Source: Ectocarpus siliculosus
Taxonomy: Eukaryota; Sar; Phaeophyceae; Ectocarpales; Ectocarpaceae
NCBI GenBank assembly: GCA_000310025.1
Contig: FN649747.1
Span: 1,183,346 to 1,216,755, forward strand
Length of the DNA: 33,410 bases
Direction: 5' to 3'
The position numbers and the translations under genes are program-made. Positions 1-10,347 of this stretch are shown piece by piece. How positions within the stretch are numbered: the first letter of the stretch is position 1; every line of letters starts with the position of its first letter. The notes beneath the pieces are model-generated. The model had not been told where the DNA came from. It did not search any database and saw only the letters and a program-made list of their open reading frames with translations.

Positions 1-175
1 CACCGTGGTACGACGAAACCGCACCGCACCGCACCGTAAGGATTCACAAATAACCGTAGTTGCGGTTTTATTACGGTGCGGTTTGCCCCACCCCGTAGCC
101 AAACCCGCAGTACACCGCGATAAAAACCGCAGTAAACCGCGGTAAAAGCCACAGGTAAGGCACGGTTTTGTCGTG
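1..175. repeat. GGTGCG-type minisatellite, left cluster
   Basis: Short units of the type ACCGCACCGCACCG alternate with A-rich spacers and with variants such as AAACCGCAGTAAACCGCGG. The run is imperfect and reaches the left edge, so its full size is unknown. No coding frame is convincing. The same core returns at 905-1175. Confidence 0.75.
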
Positions 176-904
176 CAGACACGCACACCAGGAACATTGA
201 ACATTGATCTTTTTTTAATTTGTGAACCAGCACACACGCAACACCGTGTCCCCACATCACACACACACACCGCCACTGCCATACGCTCCGTGCACAACTC
301 CGCCCATCTCTGATGGAGCCACCCCCCGGCGATGGCGACCGGCCTCTTGCAGAGAGAGGTGGTCACCACGCGTCCATCTCCTTCTCCCGGCGGTTCTACC
401 ACTGCTCTGCTGGTGCTGCTGATGCCGCGCAAACTGGGGGCACCCCGAAGACAGTTCGCAGCGTGCAACGCACCGCCGTCAACGAATTCGCGGGTTGTAG
501 CCCGTGGCGGGCATGAGCCGCCTGCCTGGTGGTGATGCCAGATTTTTTCTTCATTTTTTCTAGCATATTCGCATATTTGCATTATATATATTCCAACAAC
601 AGCAGTAGTAGTAGTAGAAGCAACGTGAGGAATGTAGCTCGTGTTGTAGGAACGTATGATGACTGGGAAAATGAAGTAAATGATCAGTAACTTCTCCTTT
701 GTCTGGGGATTTCGGGTTTTCTGACCGCATGCCGCGGGATTGGTCGTGTCGGCCTCACTCATTTCAATGGACGAAACCTAACGTATTCCACGAAAAAAAA
801 AATCATGGAGACCCCGTCATTTTGTCACGGACAACCGTAGTATTCTCCGCGGTGTTCTTCAACGGTGCACCACCGCCGAGGCCGCGGTTCGTGCGGTTTT
901 TGTC
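176..904. other. Spacer with no gene recognised
   Basis: This stretch holds a short CA run near 258-271 and a small AGT/AGC run near 600-620. The open frames are short, overlap in several phases and lack splice-supported continuation. I see no RNA gene or protein family here. Confidence 0.5.
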
Positions 905-1175
905 ACGGGCTAGAAAAAACCGCACCGTAAAAAAAAAACGTGCGACGGTGAACCGCACCGCACCGCACCGTCAAACATCAAGATGAAAAAAACCGCACCG
1001 CACCGCACCATCGAATTTGGAGATGGTAAAAACCGCACCGGACGACACCGTGATATGATAAAACCGCACCGCACTGCACCGTCAAATATCAAGATGAAAA
1101 AAAACGCACCGCACCGCACCGTGACCATGTCAACATACAAAAAACCGCACCGCGGTGCGGTTCCACACCGTGGGC
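905..1175. repeat. GGTGCG-type minisatellite, right cluster
   Basis: Blocks of three or four ACCGC units are separated by spacers that contain CATCAAGATGAAAAA-like words. A unit of block plus spacer recurs near 958, 1000 and 1068, so the array is a higher-order, diverged tandem repeat. Frames across it are open on both strands only because the repeat lacks stops. They are not genes. Confidence 0.8.
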
Positions 1176-2481
1176 ATCCCTCCCTGTAAATTTAGACTCT
1201 TTGTCTACGAGACACACACCTGCGGCAAGTTTGTTGGCGCTTGAACGTTCGGAAATTCAACTGTTGTTGCCACCGTTGCTCCTTCCTTCTGTTGCCGCAG
1301 CACCTCTTCCCTCACCACTACGCCCCTCTTCCCGTCACCACCAGCAACATCCGGCGGTCCATCCACGTCCATCGTTGCTTGCACCCCCTGCGACCTTGGC
1401 CTACATCTCCCATTCTGCTGTCCCCACCGCAGCAGTCGGTCGCTCACGTGGTCAGCTTCAACAACCCGGTTCTTATATCGAGCCACTGCTGTTTGTGGGA
1501 GCCCACACACGAATGCTGCTGGGATCGATGAAGAAGCGCCCGCTCTCGATGACGCGCAAGCCGGCTGCTGGGCTTGACGCGCTTCCACGCATGCGACTGA
1601 CGCCTCCCGTGTCGGCAGCGTTTGGGCCGCGATCAGCAGAATCGGCGTCATCAGCCATGATGACATGGCCTGCTGAAGGGGAACTTACGGTGGTGCTCCT
1701 CGGGTTTCCTGCTTCCTCCGTCGTATTTCTTAGCCTATTGCTGTGCCTCTGAACGTCTGCCCTGCTAGATGCCTGGAACACAACGCCCTGCACCGCTGCT
1801 GGCGCTGCCTTGTGAGTACAGAAGAGTCCTTGGCAGCTTACGTGGCCAGGTCGCAGGTCCGTCGAGCGGCCGTTACAAGGGGTTTCGACCGCGAAGGCTT
1901 TTTCTTGCTGCGGCCCCGATGCTGCTTTAGGCGTCATGAGCGCTTCATTCTCGGCACGTGTGCGTGAGGTGATTTCAGGCAGCAAGTCAACTCTTCTCGA
2001 ATGCGCGTTCGTACGCACGGCGACTCGTGGCTCGTGACAACGCGCGCAGTGTGCTTAACTCGAGCTACCCACCCTGCTCTCCTACAGCAGTTTCCCCGAA
2101 GGGGTCCGACAAATAGGATTATAATGAATACTGGCATACCCATGGGGGTGCCGCGAATGGGAAACACACAGCACCTCGGGAAAAGAGGAGGGAGATCAAG
2201 CCTCTCGTCGCGCACACAAGCTGTCCGTTGAGCTATTCTTGCCAGATCAACAACGGGGAGGAGTTAGAGGCGCGAATTAGTGAACTTGACAAACGACGAG
2301 ACAATTACCAGCAAAGGGACGCAACGGCACCGTGTCGTAAAACATCAGCATTGTTGGTGAACACACAGCAGGAAAAAACTCGGAGGCAGCATCAGCGCAC
2401 GCGTATGCGACCCACAACGTCCAACTTGTCGAAGCAAAGCTTGACACTTTCAATCGTAGATTCGTCTTGGCAAGTCGCCCC
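1176..2481. other. Upstream region of gene 1, no confident gene
   Basis: Three mutually overlapping open frames of about 150-180 codons occur here: one on + near 1201-1752, and two on - near 1205-1666 and 1473-2018. They exclude each other. At least one begins only at a non-ATG codon, and none resembles a family I know. The region probably holds the promoter and 5' untranslated sequence of gene 1, perhaps with a 5' UTR intron. I cannot place the transcription start. Confidence 0.45.
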
Positions 2482-5400
2482 ATGTCTTCTCCTCCGGGGG
2501 TAGTCGTCCTCGCCTCGCCGACAAAGGAACGAGGGAGTGGTGGGGCTGCTGCAGAGGTCAGCCGAGTGGACGTCCACGAGATGAGCGCTGCGCGAGTTTT
2601 GAACGCGATGAACGAAAACATTGGCTCCCTTGGCGAGGTGGACTTCCTCGCCTACGGCATTGCGCGGCCTTCGACCCTCGTCTCTCTGAGCCTCCACAGC
2701 AACCGCTTGTCTTCGCTCGAGGGTTTTGCCTCCATGACGGTGAGTATGGCATTTGATCTGTTGCTTTTTTTTGGCCTGCTGTTGAGTGGTGCTATTTTTT
2801 CCCGCATGCAGCAAAGCGGGTCCGGGAATCTTGTTGTGTTGTGTTGTCTGCCTGGGCGTCGACCTCGAGGCAGGGGTTGGCTGTTGCGCGCAATACCCAA
2901 CAGCAGTCGGAAGTGGCCTTCGAGAATTCATTGTGGGCAGCTATGACAACCTGTGCGAACATAACCCAAAACTCACGCATTACGTTGTTCCCACCCACCC
3001 TGCACGCGCTCTCTCGCAACGTTCCGAGCTACAAATCCACCATGTCTGCTGTAGCAGCCAGCACACACTCGCACTGAAAAACAACATCGAAACGGATAAA
3101 TTGTGGAAATTTGCACTGGAAATTATTTGGGCCTGGTCTTGCGGCCCAACTCCGTTTCTAGCCCCTGTTCTTCTTCCGGCAGTACAGCGTCACATTTTGC
3201 TGTGGCATCAACTCATATACATTTAACTCTTGAAGTAACCCTTAATCACCTAAATGGGGGTAACTGCTTTGTGGCTGCTGCTGTGTGTGGGTGTAACCAT
3301 TATTTATTCTGGCGCAACACACCTTCGTGCCATTCATTATGTTTGACCTTTTTACATTGTAATAACCTGAGCGTACCTTTTTAGGGTAAGTTAGCCTGTG
3401 ACCACGGGAATCGACCGCGTCAAGTGTTGGATCAGTACGGACATATAAAGGTACTGGGTAGAGAGAGATCGGAACGGTTTTTGATGTGAAGACAACAACA
3501 ACAACACAGAATATACTTTGTGGAGAGGTTTATCTTTTTGTCAACAGCGTAAAATAGCTTTTGTACGTACATGTGTCCTGTTCCCGCCGGCGTTGCTGAC
3601 GGAGCCTACGTTATCAGTTGAAACATTACTAGATCGGGAGGTGGAACAGTTTTTTGTTGAAAAACGTACCTGCAGTAGGCTCGTGCGTTGCTACCATTGG
3701 CCCGTTTGCTACACAGAAGTATTACAATATATTGATTGAGGTGTGGGGGGCGTCAATCAATGATGTGATGGACTCCGAAAAAATAATATGTCTTGGAAAA
3801 AAAAGACACCTCCACACGGAGTAGAACCCATGACTTCGAGAGTCAGGGTGGTATTCACCATCATCAGCTAGGGAGGGGGGTGTGGTATGTATATAAAAAA
3901 ATACGGCTAGCAGCTCAAAAAAAAAATCTGTCTCTGCTGTTGTGCTTCGCTTGTTGGTTCGAGCTTTGATCGAGACAACTCAAAAGCGTGTGATGGGTAA
4001 CCAGACTAGCACGGGAGGCACTGGTCGCAGACTAGGCCTTCGCGCTCAAAAGTGTAGAGAGGCGTACAGCAGTACATGTCGCACCAATGGTGGTGCGTAG
4101 CAGCGTCTGTGTGTTGTTGGTGTCATGTGCCTCTCTCCAAGGGAAGAGAGAGAGAGAGAGAGAGGCCGCTGCTGCTGCTGCTGCTGCTGCTGCTGCAACC
4201 AAATGTTGATCTCTCCTCTCGCTTCCTCCGCCGATAGCTAACAGCAGTAGTGTAGGGCACACCCTGCTCCCGCCGTCTCGCCCTCTCTGTGGTCTGTGTC
4301 TCCCTCTCCCTCTTTGTCCATGTCTGGCTCTGTGTGTGTGGTGTGTAGTGTGCGAGGCTGTCTATCCATGAATTCGTCCAACAAGCCGCTGCCGCTGAAC
4401 AGACAATCAATGCGGCCCGCATACTCCGCACGGAAACGCGGCCCACATATGTATAGATAGAAAAATAAAAAATGCGGGCCGCAGGAAGGAAGAAGTGAAC
4501 ATCGCGTGTAGCGAGACACGCACGCATGCTTCCACATGGCAGCATCGAGGCTTGTTGTGCACAACAAACGTGGTGATGTGCTGGACAGTAGTACCGTGAC
4601 CTGACGAGGGCGCTAGTAAGTGCATTGTACCGTGACCTGGCGAGGGCGCTATTGAAGTATGGGACACACTCCAAGTTGATGGGCGTGGCGACCTTTCTGT
4701 TCAGAGGCGCAAAGTGCTAAAAAAGCTCAACGCTCAAATATGCAACACCACCGAAATTTTTGGCCTGGCGCTGCCTGCCGCCAAGTGCCGCCGCTCGCTG
4801 CAAAAAGCAAAAAGCGGTGATCGACCGAGAGAGACCCAACCAAACGCGCATCTCTCCTCTCGCTTCCTCCGCCGATAGATAGCTAACAGCAGCAGTGTAG
4901 TATTTCCTACACGAATCGTAGCGCGATCCCAGTCACGGTGCACCAGAGTGCTGCTTCACCGGATTTTCAAGGAAACGGCTGCCGCAGTCATTTGCGCATA
5001 GATCCCGCGGCCTCCTTAGTTCATTGTTTTGCGGTCTGCTGCCCTTGTCCATCGTTCGGACCTGTCCCGTCAGGGTCCAATCGGGATTTCCGCTCGCAAG
5101 AAGCGTATACTATTTATTTAGCACAACGTACTCACGCCATCGTCTCCCACCATGCATTCACACCCTCTCCCACTTGCACGCTGTACGGTCTGAAAAATAC
5201 TTCGTGCTCTGGTTTCATGTTTCAAACATCGGACGTGACTCGGGTGGGAGTGGTAACTTGACGCCACGCCTGCAGTAAGCAAGAATCTTGAAACTATCAA
5301 TATACAGCAGTATGGCAACGCGACGAATAACTAACCTCCCACCCGCCCGCCCGCCCGCCCGCCCTCATCCTGAAATCCGCGCGCCTTCCTTCCGAAAAAG

Positions 5401-8400
5401 GCTCTGACCGCTCTCAACCTGTCTTCGAACGAGCTGGATGGGGAGGCTATCCGCTCTTGCGCGCCCCACCTGGGGCCTCTTGCTTCCCTCGAGAGCCTAG
5501 ACCTGTCCTGCAACCGCATCGATGGCCTGCTTGGCCTGCCGTTTCTTCCCGGTCTGAGGCGCCTCCTCGTGCCCTACAACCGCCTCACGTCTCTTGACGG
5601 GGTGCAGGTGCGGGGCGCTGGCTATTAAGCTAACCAAGGGAGTTAGTTGTGAGGGTGGCTGGAAGGGGGGGTCTTTAACGTCCAGACCTGTTACTTAGCT
5701 GAGAAGACCGAAAGTAGTATGTTGAGCTGTAGGTTTTGTGGAGGGGTTCCAAATAATATTAGATTACTATAATACATACAGCACGTCTCTAAGCAGCTCG
5801 CGCACAGAAGGCTGGGGGGACTAATGCAGATTTGGAGTCTGTCGAGGGGACGGAGGGCTACGATGGTGTCCGGCGGGAGTCACAGAGAGGAGAAGAGCTG
5901 TGTGGTGCCATGGCCGCGCAACACCGCCTCCTCCTTTTTTTGGTTCGGCTCATGAGCGTTCCCCCCTCTAACACCCCTTGTTTTCTCCTTCTTGTCCTGG
6001 ATCTCTCCTTCGAAATTTCCTCCTAAGGCGCTGGCGTCCTCCCTGACCCACCTAGACGCAAGGGACAACCGCATCGCCGGGCCAGCGGGCGCCCACGCCC
6101 CTCACTTGGCCGCACTCGGGCGCCTGGAGAGCCTCGCTCTCGCGTCCGTGGGGAGGGGGCGCCGAGTGCAGCCGAACCCGATCTGCGCGTGCCGCGGCTA
6201 CCGAGAAGACGTCTTCGCTGCCGCGCGTTCGCTCAAGACCCTGGACGGAGAAAACGCCTCCTTCTTTTTTGAGGATCGTGAGACCGCGGCGACGCCGGCG
6301 GAAGCGGCGGCGAAGAGAGAGAGCGGGGCAAGGGCGCAGCAGCAGCGCCGCAGCGTCGCCGCGGCGGCAGATGTGACCGAGGACACACCGGCGGCCTCGG
6401 AGCCCGGGGGTGATCGAAACGCGGCGGCGGAAACGGCCATCCCCGTGGCGGCGGTGACAGCATTAGTAGCGCCCGAGGAGGTGCCCATCGCGCCCAGGTT
6501 CGACGCGCTAGCGGGCCGATTCCGGCACCGCCGCCGCCGCCGCCCGGGGGTGGCGGCGGAAGGCGGCGGGGGTCGGGGTCGCTGCTTGGATGACGATGAT
6601 GACGACGAGATGTCGTCGCGAAGGGTGGCGGTACAGTCGGCCGGTGTCGAGTCTTCGTCTAGCGACGCCGGCTGGAGCGAAGGTGACGGCGACGGTCTGC
6701 GGGAAAGCCACGCGGAGGGTTTCGACGCCGACAGCTTCGGGGTGGTGGGATCGGCGGGGAGAGTTGACACCGAGGAGACCGCTGCGCGTGCCGTGCCAGG
6801 AAGGAGAAAGGACGGCGGGGGGGGGCGTGGGATTTTTGATGGGGAGTCGGGGGTGCGGGAAGCGCTGGGGGAGGATGTCGCAGAGGAGCACGGCCTCCTG
6901 AGCAGGCTCAGGTCGGTCGCGCAAGAGGCTCGGCTAGAGGTGATGGACAGCCGCTTGCAAGACTTGCATGTGAGTCGTGGGAGGCCCTTACGTGTCTTCC
7001 TAGATGCTTGCACGCTACTGCTGTACGTCGTTTCTTGTCCACTTTCGGATGGTTGTTGATGAGTCAAGACACCGCTCGAATTGCAAGCTGCCCAAATATC
7101 GCTCATTGCTGATCGGGCAAAAGATAAATACGAAGTATATGGTATACAAGAGAGATCCCTCCGGAGTGTCGCGTGAGAGCACTGCGTCATCCAGGGTGGT
7201 TGAAAGGTGAACATGAAAACAGGCAGCCGGACCTGCCCACAGCTGGCGTCCAGCTTCCAGTTGTAACGTTTACGTTTCCCAAGCCCGATCAGCTGACGCA
7301 AAAGGACGTGGTTCGACTCGAAGAACACAGTGAACCTCAACGAACCAAAGAAGACTATAATATGTGCAAATCTGTTACAGTGGGGGTCCCTGGCTAGTGC
7401 CAGCATGCGCCCAGAAAATTCACAGGCACTATAACCCGACCGGCACTATTCAAAGTACTGACAATGGCGTGGAAATTCAGTGCGTGCCCGCCGAAAACAC
7501 CAGCACTACACCGGGCATTGGCACTACTCAGCCGGCACTAAACAGGGACCCCCACTGTACCCGAGTTCATACTTGAAGGAATACATATATACATTTCTTT
7601 TTTTTTTTTTTCCTGTGCGGCAGGACAAGCAGGCCCAGGACACGGCTCGACACGCCGCCACCGCGGCGAGGGCAACGGCCGCTCTGCGTCGCAGCGTCAG
7701 CAATACGACCCGAGGGCAAGCACACGAGGCGGGTGCCGCTGGTCCGACGAGGAGGGGAAGCAGGAGTAACCCTTGGGCCCAGCACGGGGACCCACAACAA
7801 CGCGGGGTGGCTGGGAAGGGGGTTGTGCCCCGTACCGTCCGTGGGACAGGGTCTACGGTGCCCCTCAGGAGCAACGGCAACACAGCGGTAGCTGACCGCC
7901 CAGTGCGATGGACACGCGCCTCCGGAGATTGTGCGGCCATCGGGAACGGGGGATTTGGTAGTAGAGGTGGCGTTACGCAGCCCCCGGCGGCGGTGGCGAG
8001 GCCTGAGGATGTTTGTGGTGGGGAGGCGTCTGTGACAGCGAGGTGCTCTTGCTGCGGCGGTCAAGACGCGTCGGAGTTGACGCTACAGGCGGCTAGGGGA
8101 GGAGGTTGTACGCCGCCGGGCGAACCAGGCGGCGTTGGTGCGAAGCCGTTGGAGGTGGGTCGAGCTGGATTTTCGAACGCTTGGATTGTTAGTAGAAAAT
8201 TTCTTCTGCTTTGACGGTGCTGTCGCCGTTAAGTTTCAAAGCTTCACGAGCTCCGTTGTTGCGAAATAAGAAAGAGACGTCATGACGCTGCTGATTACGG
8301 CCGGCTGACTTTCCCCCAAAGCACGCGCTAACATCTTCGTGCACAGCGCGAGCCTCTTGCGACTAACCCTCGCCCTCTCGCCCTCGACAACCTAACCATA

Positions 8401-10298
8401 CTTGCTCTTGTTCCCCGCCGCCCCCCGTACCTATGTTCACGGCTCCCCTCCGACCCCATAGAGCTCGGGCCGAAGACACCTCGCGGATGCCTCCACTCAA
8501 GCAAACCGAGGGCCAGGGCCCCTGTCTTCTGGACCTGCGCGCACCCGGCGAGTATCCGTAACCCCCTCCGCAGGTTCCTTCGCCTTGTGGAACGCCGGGA
8601 CCGGAAAGTCGGGGTCCTCTCCCTCCACCGGCGGGTTAAGCATTGGCGGAGCGGTGGCGGCGGCGGCGCTGGTAGGAGCGACGGCGGCGGCACTGTCGGG
8701 GCACGACGGTCACCGCCTGGCGAGCTCCTTCTCGAGGTGGGCGCGGGACACGGACCGCGCGAGGGCGGCGGCGGCGGCAGCGGCGGCGGACGAAGCCCTG
8801 GCCGGCGCCCGCCGGGAGGCAGAGCGGGAGCGGAAGGCGTGGGAGTCGGTGCAAGCGGCGCTGGAAGGGTCGGCCGCCGCGAGGGAGAGGGAGGCGAGAG
8901 AATCGGCCCAGGAAGAGGGCCGTGAGGTGAGAGACGTGGGGGCATTGGTTTTGTTTTTGCTGCTGCCGTCAGGGGGGCCGGTTCATCATTGTCGTTGCGG
9001 GTCGTTTTTTTGTAGCGACGACGCGTACAGGAGGTGGACGGTAGGAAAGGGAGCGGGGTTGGGGGGGGTTGTTGGTTGTTGGTGGATATTTTTCGGCACT
9101 CGTAGTGCTCCACAAGCGACTTCGTAGGGCCAAGCCCTTGGATGCACCCGTGTCTTGTTGTGAGGCGTTGTGCGAGACTAGTGTCCCCCCCGCAGCACCT
9201 CCGTCTTTGACGGGTAGACACCCCTTGATCCTCAACCCTAGAGCAATGCCAAGGTTTATACGATGCTAAAGGTTGAGCGTTTTAGGCCAATGTTGGGATG
9301 GGCGCTTGTACAACGCCAGCGGCATGGGTGTTGACCCTTCCGGACCTGCAGACGTCTGCATTCATCCTCCTGGCGGTTCTCACGATGTGTGTAGGAGATG
9401 CGGTCGATGGCGGCGGCGTGCCGATCGGCGGAGGAGACGGCTTCGTCGCTGGAGCTGCGACTCGCGCAAGCCGAGACCGATGCTGCGGCGGCCGTGCTTG
9501 GACAGCAGCAAGCCCAGGCAAGGAGGAAAACATGTTTATAGTTTTCCCGTCCTTTTTTCAAGCTCGTGTACATACTGAGCACTGTACAGCTTTACTCCTT
9601 GCGTAGTTTTTTGTGTGCGCCTTGTTTTGTGAAAACAAGAAATCCATTGTCAGAGAGAGTTAATCCCCCACGCCCGACGTCCTTGGAACCGGCTGCTCGC
9701 GCGTTCTGTTGCTCCGCACTTCCTTGGAGCGCCTGGATTTTACCATTTTACGATGTTACTGTTCGGGAGCTCTTTAGCTCTGCGCTGCCTCGGTCGGTTG
9801 AACCCGGACGCGCAACTCAGTCCCGGCGGTGTTTGCGACGTCCTGCTGAGGTTATTTTGCCTACCGGCTACATATGCAAAGATGAACAATTCTATTGTTA
9901 ACTTTCCCCGTCCGCACACCATTTGGACGTACACGGAAACTGGTCCCACGGCTGTTGAGCGCAGGCTGACGTCATCAGGGCTAAGACGGACGCGGAAGCG
10001 AGTGTCAAGGCAAGCGAGGCCAGAGCTACGGCAGAAATGGAGAGGCTGGAGGGGCAGCTAAGGGGGAAGGCGAGGGCAGAAAGCGAAGCGGAGGTGAGGC
10101 TGTCGGTGTTGTTGTTGTTGTTGCCAAGGCTTGCTTTGATTGGCCGCCGCGGGCGCGGACGACGGCTGCTGGGCACCGCTTCTTGTTCTCCTCCACCTTA
10201 GCTCCTAGAATCAACATGTTTGATTGTGCGACTGTGATTGCTCAAGCGGCCACCGTGTCCAATGGGTGCGCGATATCACGATTGTCTCATTCTCCTTA

Positions 10299-10347
<49 letters not shown>

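Larger units (their letters stand above)
2482..6969 (+). other. Gene 1 exons 1-3: leucine-rich repeat domain
   Basis: Exons 2482-2739, 5401-5607 and 6028-6969 join in phase 0. They read through successive repeats: LVSLSLHSNRLSSLEG, LTALNLSSNELDG, LESLDLSCNRIDGL, LRRLLVPYNRLTSLDGV and LTHLDARDNRIAG. The LxxLxLxxN(R/E)(L/I) signature with conserved Asn is SDS22/protein-phosphatase-like LRR. It is followed by a cap with NPICACRGYRED and SLKTLDGE, the usual LRRCT form seen in ciliary LRR proteins. The rest of exon 3 (about 240 residues) is Ala/Arg/Asp/Gly-rich and probably disordered, with an acidic DDDDDDE stretch near 6590. Such LRR caps usually bind a protein partner; the partner is unknown here. 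Confidence 0.85.

Noticed and set aside
1201-2018. Overlapping 150-180 codon frames on both strands upstream of gene 1
   Set aside because: They exclude each other, at least one lacks an ATG at its start, and none shows a domain or splice support.
6198-7406. 402-codon open frame on the minus strand
   Set aside because: It lies antisense to exon 3 of gene 1, is Ser/Pro/Ala/Arg low complexity, and is explained by the high GC third-position bias of the real exon.
8576-8620. Walker A-like NAGTGKS in exon 5 of gene 1
   Set aside because: The glycine or alanine required four residues before GKS is missing, and there is no NTPase fold around it.
8574-8640. Exon 5 starting after the CCGCAG at 8573
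   Set aside because: In the phase supplied by exon 4 it meets a TAA at 8637. The acceptor at 8461 keeps the frame into the coiled coil.
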